Source: Tenacibaculum sp. (GTDB lineage: Bacteria > Bacteroidota > Bacteroidia > Flavobacteriales > Flavobacteriaceae). From it: 64,000 nucleotides of DNA. Under the pieces are notes generated by a model. It was not told the origin of the DNA. It saw only the letters and a list, made by a program, of their open reading frames with translations, and made no database searches. Below are positions 20,875-30,206 of this stretch, piece by piece; position 1 is the stretch's first letter; each line of letters opens with the position of its first letter. The translations under genes and the position numbers were made by a program. Location: positions 2,114 through 66,113 of the forward strand of contig JAHDHE010000001.1 in assembly GCA_020631475.1 (NCBI GenBank), written 5' to 3'.

Positions 20875-23553
20875 TTACAAACCTTTTAAAACCTCTATAA
20901 CACTATGAGCTGTGTAGGTGTTTTCTACTTTTGCACTTTGAAAAACCATAAAATATTTGAATTTTTCACCTGCTAATTTTTCCCAAGTTTTACCTAAAAT
21001 ATTTTTACTTCTACTATCTTCATTTACTCTATCGTCTCCCTTAGTTTCAAGTAAAATGATGTTTCCTTTTTTAGTGTAAAGTATAAAGTCTGGATAGTGA
21101 TTAGAACTATATCCATTTAAAGCATATCCTTTTCCTCTTTCAAAGTTCCTATGCCAAAAAACAATATTATCTAAAGAAGCAACCTCTAAAATCATAGACT
21201 GCTCATAATTATTCATTTTTCCCTCTCTTTCATACAAAGACTTATTGATGTTAGTACTAAGGTTTAAAGGAGTAATTTTATCTGGAAACTCAAAATTATC
21301 TCTAACTGTTATTTTATTGCTATCTATTAAAACCTTAAACCTTTCTTTAGCATAAGCAGATGATAAAATATTGATTTTATCTTTTATTCTTTTTACATAA
21401 ATAAAATCATTCTCTACTATATCTCTAATTTGTTCATTGGTTAAATTATCAAAAACTCTATTGACATATTTTTTCAGCTCTTGCTCCTTAATAGGCGTCA
21501 TATCTCCTAATTTAGAAACCACCATACTACTTACTTGATTTATTTGCGATTCTTTGGGAGTAGATAAAATATTATCAATTAATATATCCTTAGCTCTTTT
21601 ATTAATATTTTTAACTATAGCTGTTCCCTTTACCTCATCAAAATCTACTGCAATAATATCTTTAGAAATTTCATCAAAAGTTACTTCTGTATTATATTTA
21701 GACAGCTTAAAACCATCTAATAAGGCATTTTTATGTAATAGTTGCCATTCTTCATTTAACTCAGGAAATAAACCACTTTGTAAATCATCTTTTTTCTCTA
21801 TGAAAAACTGAGGAAGCTTAATTGCATTTGCCATTTCACTATATTCCTCAATCATTTTATAAATTGGTGGTGTGGTTTTCATAACTTCTGTAAATATTGA
21901 GGTAGTATCATCTATTTCTAGTTCATTTACTTTTTGGTCAAATTCCTTTCCTTGTTCTTCTGCTTTTTGAGTAATCGTAGTAAGTAGTGGATTATCTTTT
22001 TCTATACTTTCTAAAGTTACTTCTTCATTAGGATTATATTGTATCTCTGAAACATTAAAATCTTCGTCGCTAGCAGATGTATTTTCTATTTTTGAGTCTT
22101 CTTGCTCAAATAAATCTTGTGTTAATACCTCATTAGGAGTTAGTATTTCTTCTGGTTGTTCTTCAGCATAATAATCATCTTTACTAAACCCTGCTTCTTG
22201 TAAACCTTTTACTATGTTTTCTAAAGTATCATTAAATTTTGCAGATGCAGTTAACACAAAAGACATATTCAATAAAGCATTTTGGTGTTTTACTACATAA
22301 GGTTGTCTTAATACCCTACCTAAAATTTGCTCTACCTCAACAGCGGAAGATTTATCTGCTAAAGAAGCAAGAATATAGGCATTTGGGCAATCCCATCCCT
22401 CTTTTAAAGCATTTACAGTAATAATATATCTTACCTTACAGTCTTTAGCACCTAAATCAATACCCTTTAATTCATCTATACCACTGGTTTTAATTTTTAT
22501 TTGTTCCTCTGGTATTTGTAAGGCTACTAATTTTTCTTTTATTCTTTGAAATGTAGTATTGTTTTTTCCTTTAATGTTTGACTGTGCTTGAAATAGTATG
22601 ATAGGTCTAATGTATTTACCTGTAGCTTTTTCTTCTTCATTAGCTATTAACTCTAACTTTCTTTGAAGATGTAATGCACTAGTAATAACCTCCTCTTTTT
22701 TATGGTGGTTATACACTACAACAGGTAATTTTACCATGTTTTCTTTTTTCAACGCTAAAGCATTTACGTAAGAAATAATATTGCTATTCTCTTTTGGTGT
22801 AGCTGTTAAATCTAATACTAATGATGGATTTAAATTATTCAGCATTTCTACACTTAAATCACTTTCTGCATTGTGGCTTTCATCTACTACTACAATAGGA
22901 TTCAAACTTCTTATAACATTAATTAATGCTGTTTCATCTGTATCTGGAATAACTAAATATTTATCTACAATGGTATTTCTAAAAGACTCTAAAGCACCAT
23001 TTTCTTGATACACTTTTCTATCATCCTTCTTTCTACTATTAATTCTTAAACTACTAAAGTTGAAAACAAAAATATTGAGCTGTTCTGTTACTGAGGTTGG
23101 GTTAAAATTTGCTCCTTGTAGTAGCTGGTCTTTTTCATATACCTCAACTCTATTACCAAACAGCGTGTTTAATTTTTCTCTATATGGATGATTGGAATTT
23201 GATAAATTATTAACCGTTTGTTGTAATAGGTTAGACCAAGGTACTAACCAAACTACAGCTTTTGCATTTCCTTTATTAAAATGTTTGTTAATACTATGTA
23301 AAGCATTTACTGCTATAAAAGTTTTACCTCCAGCAGTTGGAACTTTAACAGCAATATGTACCGCTCCAGGTATATTATTTTTATATGGTTTCATTCCTTC
23401 AAAAGAACCATCTAGTTGCGGAGTATAAGGCATTCCTAGTTTGTCTTCCCAATACTTATTATAAGCCTTTGCAGGAGTTGGGTTCTTTTGCACATATGCT
23501 AAAAACTTTTCTAAGTCTTTAATTACTGAATGCTGGTATGGTTTTAATTCCAT
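20875..23553 (-). CDS. type III restriction enzyme Res subunit (DEAD/DEAH helicase + endonuclease)
   Basis: VPTAGGKTFIAVNAL, VVDESHNAESD, LTATPKEN, IEQ/VEQILGRVLRQP, C-terminal HYPDFILYTKKGNIILLETKGDD. Confidence 0.92.
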   Translation of the reverse strand: MELKPYQHSVIKDLEKFLAYVQKNPTPAKAYNKYWEDKLGMPYTPQLDGSFEGMKPYKNNIPGAVHIAVKVPTAGGKTFIAVNALHSINKHFNKGNAKAVVWLVPWSNLLQQTVNNLSNSNHPYREKLNTLFGNRVEVYEKDQLLQGANFNPTSVTEQLNIFVFNFSSLRINSRKKDDRKVYQENGALESFRNTIVDKYLVIPDTDETALINVIRSLNPIVVVDESHNAESDLSVEMLNNLNPSLVLDLTATPKENSNIISYVNALALKKENMVKLPVVVYNHHKKEEVITSALHLQRKLELIANEEEKATGKYIRPIILFQAQSNIKGKNNTTFQRIKEKLVALQIPEEQIKIKTSGIDELKGIDLGAKDCKVRYIITVNALKEGWDCPNAYILASLADKSSAVEVEQILGRVLRQPYVVKHQNALLNMSFVLTASAKFNDTLENIVKGLQEAGFSKDDYYAEEQPEEILTPNEVLTQDLFEQEDSKIENTSASDEDFNVSEIQYNPNEEVTLESIEKDNPLLTTITQKAEEQGKEFDQKVNELEIDDTTSIFTEVMKTTPPIYKMIEEYSEMANAIKLPQFFIEKKDDLQSGLFPELNEEWQLLHKNALLDGFKLSKYNTEVTFDEISKDIIAVDFDEVKGTAIVKNINKRAKDILIDNILSTPKESQINQVSSMVVSKLGDMTPIKEQELKKYVNRVFDNLTNEQIRDIVENDFIYVKRIKDKINILSSAYAKERFKVLIDSNKITVRDNFEFPDKITPLNLSTNINKSLYEREGKMNNYEQSMILEVASLDNIVFWHRNFERGKGYALNGYSSNHYPDFILYTKKGNIILLETKGDDRVNEDSRSKNILGKTWEKLAGEKFKYFMVFQSAKVENTYTAHSVIEVLKGL

Positions 23554-23584
23554 TTATTATACTGTTTTCAATTTAGTTATGTTT

Positions 23585-23603
23585 ACAATTTTGCTAAAAT
23601 TGT
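23585..23603. repeat. 19-bp palindrome upstream of res
   Basis: ACAATTTT-GCT-AAAATTGT perfect 8-bp arms. Confidence 0.6.
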
Positions 23604-23613
23604 TAAAAACTTA

Positions 23614-23642
23614 TTGAGATTTAATTTTATATTATATATTTG
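23614..23642 (+). promoter_or_regulatory. Bacteroidota-type promoter, plus strand
   Basis: TTG-N18-TATATTTG matches TTG/TAnnTTTG consensus. Confidence 0.6.
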
Positions 23643-23647
23643 CAACG

Positions 23648-23711
23648 TGTTCATCCTACCATATGGAGGAAGGAAATCGAAAAACGCAAGTCTTGATACT
23701 CTGCGTTTTTT
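23648..23711 (+). ncRNA. candidate small structured RNA between mod and res operons
   Basis: Promoter at 23614-23642; hairpin TCCTaCC-ATAT-GGAGGA at 23654-23670; terminator AAAAACGCA-N13-TGCGTTTTTT at 23680-23711; opposite strand to both flanking operons. Confidence 0.5.
23680..23710. terminator. bidirectional terminator (sRNA on plus strand, mod operon on minus strand)
   Basis: AAAAACGCA-AGTCTTGATACTC-TGCGTTTTT. Confidence 0.75.
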
Positions 23712-23716
23712 GCGTT

Positions 23717-24232
23717 TTATAACACCTCACTTAATTTTCTTTTATACTTATTCTTAATCTTATTTTTATCCCTACCTCTTAAATAATACGCTGTAAGAAA
23801 GTAGTAGTATTCTTCATTATCTGCTTCTGGATTTGTTTTAGGCTCTAGTACAATTACATAATATTCATCTTCATCATAAATATAGGTTCGCTTTCCATTT
23901 TTATCTTTTGCACTAAAAATTAAAACATTCTCTTTCTTTTTCTCTTCTATATGATATTTCACCCAATGAAGTCTTTGCGACCTATGAATATCAAAATCTC
24001 TCTTTTTTGTTTTTTCATCAACAACTACAGTAGTTAAATGTTTAAATAAAATATCTACTGGCAGCTCATCTTCTCTATTTATAGGTCTAATTATTTTGCC
24101 TCTAAAAGCAAATCCTTCATTATCTCTAATATCTCTATCAAAAATCCTCATTAACGAGGCATTTCTATCAGGAATACTTAAACCACCAATATCCAATAAA
24201 CTGTTATATCTCTTTAATAAATTCAGGGGCAT
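23717..24232 (-). CDS. hypothetical protein, possible BECR/RelE-like nuclease
   Basis: HRSQRLHWVKYHIEEK...NGKRTYIYDEDEYYVIVLEPK...YYYFLTAYYLRGRDKNKIKNKYKRKL resembles the BECR-fold strand pattern. Confidence 0.5.
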   Translation of the reverse strand: MPLNLLKRYNSLLDIGGLSIPDRNASLMRIFDRDIRDNEGFAFRGKIIRPINREDELPVDILFKHLTTVVVDEKTKKRDFDIHRSQRLHWVKYHIEEKKKENVLIFSAKDKNGKRTYIYDEDEYYVIVLEPKTNPEADNEEYYYFLTAYYLRGRDKNKIKNKYKRKLSEVL

Positions 24233-24234
24233 AG

Positions 24235-24903
24235 TTATCTTAAATCAATAAAAAATAAATTAAACTCTTTATCATATGAAGTTTGAGTTAATGATTGGTT
24301 AGTATGATGCTTTATTCTATTAATCAACTTTACTTTAGCTTCTACTCTTGGGGTGTGATTTAGGTTATAAGATAAAGCTCCCATAAGCACATCTGTTATT
24401 TGTAACAAAATACTTTCGTGAGACCTAATATTTTGAATATTTCTAAAAACACCATACTTGGTATTTAGAATCTCTTTTAACTTTTCTACCTTATAAGCAC
24501 TTAAATCATCCTTTATATCTAAATAAACATTATATACATAGTTTGACTTGATATTATGATTTAACAAGTAATAAAACATCTTATAGTAAAACGTATCAAA
24601 ATCTTGATTAAAAGAACCATTATTAATTTTAGACTTATCTATTACAATAGCTCTAAATCTTAAATCGGTAGCAAAAAAATAGTCTATAAGTTCTTTATAA
24701 AACTCGTATTGAGAACTAGACACATTACTCCACTTTATTTCTCCTGCAAAATGATGCTTTTCTTTTAGTGTTTTGATATACTGCGTATGTAATTTTATTT
24801 GCGGATAAGCACAACTTACATAACTAAGTAACATAAAATTTTGATGGTCGTTTTCTAAATGACAACTTTCATCACAATATAGATTAAATGTTTTTGATGC
24901 CAT
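24235..24903 (-). CDS. DUF3800 domain-containing protein
   Basis: NLYCDESCHLENDHQNFMLLSYVSC N-terminus plus ILLQITDVLMGALSYNLN near the C-terminus. Confidence 0.85.
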   Translation of the reverse strand: MASKTFNLYCDESCHLENDHQNFMLLSYVSCAYPQIKLHTQYIKTLKEKHHFAGEIKWSNVSSSQYEFYKELIDYFFATDLRFRAIVIDKSKINNGSFNQDFDTFYYKMFYYLLNHNIKSNYVYNVYLDIKDDLSAYKVEKLKEILNTKYGVFRNIQNIRSHESILLQITDVLMGALSYNLNHTPRVEAKVKLINRIKHHTNQSLTQTSYDKEFNLFFIDLR

Positions 24904-24907
24904 AACT

Positions 24908-26581
24908 TTAAAATCTTGTAATATCTCTTGGTATTTTTTTAAATACTATATGGTATTTATCCATTAACTTTTGGTCTAACAAACACAAATCTGCATAAAT
25001 AATATATTGACTAGCTTTTGTTTTTAGGGTTCTTAAATAGCTTTCATCTAATGTTGTTAAACTATCCTTTTCATAGTAAAAATAGTAAGCTGTATCATGC
25101 TTTTTACCTAATAAAAATTTTTCTTCTTGCTCTTTAAAAACATCTTTGGTTTCTGTGTACCAAACATACTCTAGTATTTTAGATAACGGTACATCTTCAT
25201 TTAGCATTTTATCTGCTTTGAATAGTGGTTGCCCTAACTCATAATAACTAAAATCTCCTCCAGTACCTTCAACTGCTTTTTTATCTTCTCCATAACCGTT
25301 AATTACTCTTTTTACTCTTTCAGCAGTAATGTCATTCGCGTAGTTTTCCATTTCTACTAAAATGAATTTTCTATTACCTCCATCTTGTTTATTTAGGTTT
25401 AAAACTGCATGTGCAGTAGTACCAGAACCTGCAAAAGAATCTAGGATGATTGCTTCTTTGTCTTTTATAGCAACATTAATCAGATATCTAATTAAATCTT
25501 TAGGTTTAGAGTAATCAAAATTTACTCCTATTGCACTTAATTCTTTTGAACTATGTCTATTCTCAAATTCAGAAATCAAATTAGTAGGTGTTTGTCCTTC
25601 TTCCTGTCTTTCTTTCAGCCATATTTTAGTATAGATATTCCATTTTGCTGGTTTAAGTTCTGAGTCAATTAAAACAGCATTTTTTGTTTTCTTATAAACA
25701 ATATTCCCTTTTAATTTTTCCTCTTTATATCTGTCAGCACTCCATCTCCAACAACCATCCTCTTTGTCTGGTAATACTTTTGCTGCATCTTCAGATTTTT
25801 CAGGCATTTTTTGACCAGGTGGAATAACTAAAGAACCATCAGGGCATTCAATAAAATACCTCTGATTTGGTCTAGAGTCTAAAGAAGATTGATATAAACC
25901 AAAAGCCCTATATCTTTCACCTTTTCTTTCACCCTCAGTTTCAACTTGGTTATATAGTTTTTTCACTAATTTTTCATCTAAGTCTGCTTTAAAATCTGAA
26001 ATTTTAGATTTATTCTTAGCATAAACTAATATATAGTCAATATTTGGCGAGAAATAATTCCCTTTGTTTCCTCCTGTCTTCATAACTCTAGAAACAATTC
26101 CACACTTGTTGTTAAAACCAAAAAGTTCATCACAAAGAAGTTTTAAACTCGCAATTTCATCATCTCCAATACTTATAAAAATAACTCCATCATCAGAAAT
26201 TAGTTTTTGTAAAAGCTTTAATCTAGGATACATCATGCATAACCATTTGTCATGCCTTGATAAATCTTCACTTTCTTTACCTACTATTTTACCTAACCAT
26301 TTTTTTATTTGAGGATGATTAACATTGTCATTATATTTCCACTCTTCATTACCTGTATTGTATGGAGGGTCTATATAAATACACTTTATTTTGCCTTCAT
26401 ATTCTGGCAATAAACTTTTAAGTGCTTCTAAATTATCACCATGTATAATTTTATTATCAGAAATAGTCTCTTTACTTTCTTTACCATTGGCAAAGGTGTA
26501 TTGTTTTTCTAATATTTTATAAGGCACATCTTGGTGGTGGTTAATTACCTTTTCTTTTCCTATCCAATTAAGTGTTGGCAT
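24908..26581 (-). CDS. type III site-specific DNA methyltransferase (Mod)
   Basis: IYIDPPYNTGNEEWKYND (DPPY) and ILDSFAGSGTTAHAV. Confidence 0.95.
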   Translation of the reverse strand: MPTLNWIGKEKVINHHQDVPYKILEKQYTFANGKESKETISDNKIIHGDNLEALKSLLPEYEGKIKCIYIDPPYNTGNEEWKYNDNVNHPQIKKWLGKIVGKESEDLSRHDKWLCMMYPRLKLLQKLISDDGVIFISIGDDEIASLKLLCDELFGFNNKCGIVSRVMKTGGNKGNYFSPNIDYILVYAKNKSKISDFKADLDEKLVKKLYNQVETEGERKGERYRAFGLYQSSLDSRPNQRYFIECPDGSLVIPPGQKMPEKSEDAAKVLPDKEDGCWRWSADRYKEEKLKGNIVYKKTKNAVLIDSELKPAKWNIYTKIWLKERQEEGQTPTNLISEFENRHSSKELSAIGVNFDYSKPKDLIRYLINVAIKDKEAIILDSFAGSGTTAHAVLNLNKQDGGNRKFILVEMENYANDITAERVKRVINGYGEDKKAVEGTGGDFSYYELGQPLFKADKMLNEDVPLSKILEYVWYTETKDVFKEQEEKFLLGKKHDTAYYFYYEKDSLTTLDESYLRTLKTKASQYIIYADLCLLDQKLMDKYHIVFKKIPRDITRF

Positions 26582-26859
26582 ACAGTTAAGTCTTTACTTC
26601 TTTTTTAGACTATAAAAATAGAGTTTTAATAATCCATAAAAAATTTTATAAAAATATTTTTTTACACTCCAATAATAAACACGTAAACTACCCCATATAA
26701 ACACCCCCACCCATTCTTAGGAGGAAAAACTCCCCCTGCCTTTATATATACAATATTTTTTTTCAAGCCAGTATAATAAACACAAGTTGAAAGCTGTGTT
26801 TCTCTACTTGTTATTTTATTGTTTCAAAAGGAAATACTCAACTTAAAAATTAAAAAAGA

Positions 26860-27237
26860 ATGGTAACAATTATCAACTACAAGGAAAGACAAAAAGAGGA
26901 TGGAACTACATTTTATGTTTTGGAAGTGCAAGGAGGTATAGAAATGATTAAGTCAAAAGCTACTGGTAATTTCTACGCTACAGCAAAAAAAGCCAATGTG
27001 CCTTCAACATTTGACGAAGCTATTTGCCAAGGCTTAATAGGTACTCAAATGGATGGAAGTATTAAAAAACAAGATTGTGAACCTTATGAGTACACTGTAA
27101 AAGAAACAGGAGAGGTTATAGAACTAACTCACACATATGTATTCTTACCACCAGAAGAAGTAGAGGTAATTCCACAAAATTCATTTAAAGCTGAAAACAT
27201 TTTTAGCAAGAATGGAATCTTAGAACCTACTATGTAA
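26860..27237 (+). CDS. hypothetical mobile-element protein
   Basis: 125 aa ORF with consistent spacing from upstream leader. Confidence 0.65.
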   Translation: MVTIINYKERQKEDGTTFYVLEVQGGIEMIKSKATGNFYATAKKANVPSTFDEAICQGLIGTQMDGSIKKQDCEPYEYTVKETGEVIELTHTYVFLPPEEVEVIPQNSFKAENIFSKNGILEPTM

Positions 27238-27249
27238 CATTTTCTCTTA

Positions 27250-27340
27250 CCACCAGAATAATAAATTATATCAATTTGAGCCTTTCTTCTATGAACTTGA
27301 ATAATGGATATATTATTTATTCTGGTGGTTTTATCAATCT
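27250..27340. repeat. inverted repeat between 26860 and 27350 genes
   Basis: ACCACCAGAATAA ... TTATTCTGGTGGT arms (13 bp) flanking about 55-60 nt, followed by TTTTAT. Confidence 0.6.
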
Positions 27341-27349
27341 CATATAATT

Positions 27350-27784
27350 ATGAATATAGCAGAAGTAAAAGTATCATACACTACCAATAATACAGAAAAA
27401 CTTAAAGTAACAAATAGTAAAACCTCCTATGATTTTTTATTAGCTTGTTGGAATAAAAGCACTTTAGAATTGCAAGAAGAATTTAAAGTATTATTATTAA
27501 ATAGGAACAATCAAGTATTAGGTGTTTATCCATTATCAAAAGGAGGTACAGCAAGTTCAATAGTTGATGTTAAATTATTATTTTCTGTAGCTTTAAAGTG
27601 CAACGCTCATGGAATTATATTAGCACATAATCATCCAAGTGGTAATTTAACTCCAAGTGAAGCAGATAAAAGACTTACTAATAAAATTATCGAAGCAAGT
27701 AGAATTTTAGATATTGTTATACTAGACCATTTAATAGTTACAAAAAGTAATTTCTATAGTTTTGCCGACAACGCATTAATGTAA
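27350..27784 (+). CDS. RadC-like JAB domain protein
   Basis: AHGIILAHNHPSGNLTPSEADKRLTNKI (JAMM motif HNHPSG...D). Confidence 0.92.
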   Translation: MNIAEVKVSYTTNNTEKLKVTNSKTSYDFLLACWNKSTLELQEEFKVLLLNRNNQVLGVYPLSKGGTASSIVDVKLLFSVALKCNAHGIILAHNHPSGNLTPSEADKRLTNKIIEASRILDIVILDHLIVTKSNFYSFADNALM

Positions 27785-27915
27785 GCTTACATATATCATT
27801 ACAAAAACCGTCTGAATTGAAATCTTAAAATTATTTCAGATTAATATTAATAGCGTTTTCTTTTAAATTTAATTTTTAAACATGTAAGTTTGGTTTCTTC
27901 TGAAAATTTAGGTTA

Positions 27916-28905
27916 ATGTTAACTAAAGAGTTTATAGATAGCACAGGTACAAAAGCATACAAATCCATTAATATAGGTTTGTACAACACTGTTTATCTTA
28001 TAAATATTGAAGAACAAAGTGAGCATCAAAAGATGTTTGACGAAGCTAATTTTATAGTAAAAACATTACCTAAAAATAAGATAGAAGAAAATGCGATTGA
28101 AAATATTACAAGCTATTTATTTCCTTTTTTAAAAAAAGGCTATTTATACAAAAACGATAATATTTTTCCCTTTGGCATTAATCAATCTGGAATACTACTT
28201 TTAAACGGAAGTGATTATTTTTTTACGGAAGTTAAAACACTTTCTTCAAACTTCATCCAACAATACATTTCAAGTTTAATAGATAGTAAGAATGTAGATT
28301 TATATGAACCAATTAATATTGAAGATTTAGAAGATTCTGGCATTGTACTAAATGATGAAGCTAAAAAACAAATAAGAACAATTTCTGCACAAATAGATAA
28401 ATTAAAAGAATCTGGTCAATACCTACACATCTTACCTATTCTTGAAAATTTTATAAAAGAAGAAAGAAATGTAATAGATTCAACTTCCTTTTTAAGCTCT
28501 ATTATTGTTAATGAAGATTTAAAAATATCACTACCTCAATTCAATGATTTAGAAATAAAAATAAGTACGCTCACAAAATGTATTTACTTATTATTCCTTA
28601 ATCATAAAGAAGGCATTTACTTAAACGATTTAATTAATTATAAGGTAGAATTAATAGATTACTATAAGCAATTATCTTCAAGAGACGATTATGATAAAAT
28701 GCTATTGAGTATTGACAAAATAATAGATTTAAATAGCAACGAAATTTATGTTCATCTATCAAGAATAAAATCATTCTTTTACAAAAAATTTGACAAACAA
28801 ATAGCTGACAATTACATTATAAACGGAGCTAAAAAAGCAAAAAAATCTATCTCTTTAACTTCTGATTTAATTATTTGGAAGAACAAACACGATAATCTTT
28901 TCTAA
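27916..28905 (+). CDS. hypothetical protein
   Basis: 329 aa ORF; TAAGTTTG -7-like element just upstream. Confidence 0.65.
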   Translation: MLTKEFIDSTGTKAYKSINIGLYNTVYLINIEEQSEHQKMFDEANFIVKTLPKNKIEENAIENITSYLFPFLKKGYLYKNDNIFPFGINQSGILLLNGSDYFFTEVKTLSSNFIQQYISSLIDSKNVDLYEPINIEDLEDSGIVLNDEAKKQIRTISAQIDKLKESGQYLHILPILENFIKEERNVIDSTSFLSSIIVNEDLKISLPQFNDLEIKISTLTKCIYLLFLNHKEGIYLNDLINYKVELIDYYKQLSSRDDYDKMLLSIDKIIDLNSNEIYVHLSRIKSFFYKKFDKQIADNYIINGAKKAKKSISLTSDLIIWKNKHDNLF

Positions 28906-28965
28906 ACTTTGCAAGGTTGCAAATACCACCAAAGAAAATAATTCTAACTTATTATTGCTGTGTAA

Positions 28966-29184
28966 TTAAAAAGCAACCAGTTTTGATAAAGGAGTTTCTA
29001 AACTATCAGCAATCTTTTGAAGTGTATATAAAGTCGGATTTGTTTTACCAGCTTCTAATCTTGCCATATTAGATTTTTCAAAATTACAAGCAGCAGCTAA
29101 ATCTTGTTGAGCAATATTCTTAGATTCTCTAATATCTTTAATACGCTTACCAATAGCTAATTGTAATTTTTCTTTATCTGTCAT
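28966..29184 (-). CDS. XRE-family transcriptional regulator
   Basis: 72 aa; IGKRIKDIRESKNIAQQDLAAACNFEKSNMARLEAGKTNPTLYTLQKIADSL. Confidence 0.93.
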   Translation of the reverse strand: MTDKEKLQLAIGKRIKDIRESKNIAQQDLAAACNFEKSNMARLEAGKTNPTLYTLQKIADSLETPLSKLVAF

Positions 29185-29201
29185 TAGAAGATTTTAATAT
29201 G

Positions 29202-29250
29202 TTATCAAAAATGATAATTATTAAATCTCTTTGGTTATCATATATGATAA
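29202..29250. promoter_or_regulatory. two tandem operators TTATCA-N4-TGATAA
   Basis: TTATCAAAAATGATAA (29202-29217) and TTATCATATATGATAA (29235-29250), 33 bp start to start, between divergent genes. Confidence 0.75.
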
Positions 29251-29267
29251 ATATATAAATTAGCACT

Positions 29268-30203
29268 ATGTTAAACATTCTACTACTAATTGAATATCAA
29301 GAACCATTATCTAGTCATGAGATTGGCGAAGCTATAAGGTATTTATTTTATATAGCTTTTTTTATTGGAGCTATAAAGTTTTTAAACGGCGTAACAGAAC
29401 AAAAAAAAGAGGAGACTCTTAAAAGAAAAAAGAAGGAAGAACTTAGGAAGAAAAAAACAAAAGAAAAAGAAGAAAAAGCTTTAGATAAACTTATATCTGA
29501 AGAGATGATATTTATTAAATGGAAAGAAAAAAAAGAAAGCTTAGAACTAAGCATAGAAAATGAAAAAAACACCCTAAAAATATTAGAAGGTTACATAAAA
29601 GATTTAGAACAAACTTTAGGTAAACCTCCTTCTTTTAATGAGTTTATAGATTATTTTATACAAAAACTATCTAATATAAAAATTAAAAAAACTGAGGAAA
29701 TATACTCTTATCTAGTTACCTGTTGGGAATCAAACAACAATCAGAGGGTTGATTATGACTTTGTTTATAATAATACATTTATAAAAGCGGCATTATTTAA
29801 AGATATAAAATTAGAGAAAAATAACACTACCAATAAAGCTGTTAACACAGCTACTAAAATAGACGAACCTCAAGCAAATCTTACTGATTTCAACACAAAT
29901 TTGTGGCTTGAAGTTGAAGAGAGGTTTAAATATAACTACCCTGTACAAGTATACATTATAGACACAAAAGAAGAATACTATTCAGTTAATATAATAGTTC
30001 CTGATTACGGAGTTCCAATATCTGATTATAAAAACTTCTCAGGGAAAACAGGGATACTACCTATTAAAAGTTTGTTCCAAAACATACGAGAAACCAAAAA
30101 TGATGAGATTCAATCTTATATAGGTAAATTAATAAATACTAGGATTGTTTTTATTGACAAAAAATTAGATCAAGTAATACTTGAGCCATTAGTAAAAGTT
30201 TAG
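29268..30203 (+). CDS. hypothetical protein with N-terminal TM/coiled coil and C-terminal S1/OB-like region
   Basis: YPVQVYIIDTKEEYYSVNIIVPDYGVPIS...GILPIKSLF...VFIDKKLDQVILEP. Confidence 0.55.
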   Translation: MLNILLLIEYQEPLSSHEIGEAIRYLFYIAFFIGAIKFLNGVTEQKKEETLKRKKKEELRKKKTKEKEEKALDKLISEEMIFIKWKEKKESLELSIENEKNTLKILEGYIKDLEQTLGKPPSFNEFIDYFIQKLSNIKIKKTEEIYSYLVTCWESNNNQRVDYDFVYNNTFIKAALFKDIKLEKNNTTNKAVNTATKIDEPQANLTDFNTNLWLEVEERFKYNYPVQVYIIDTKEEYYSVNIIVPDYGVPISDYKNFSGKTGILPIKSLFQNIRETKNDEIQSYIGKLINTRIVFIDKKLDQVILEPLVKV

Positions 30204-30206
30204 CCT

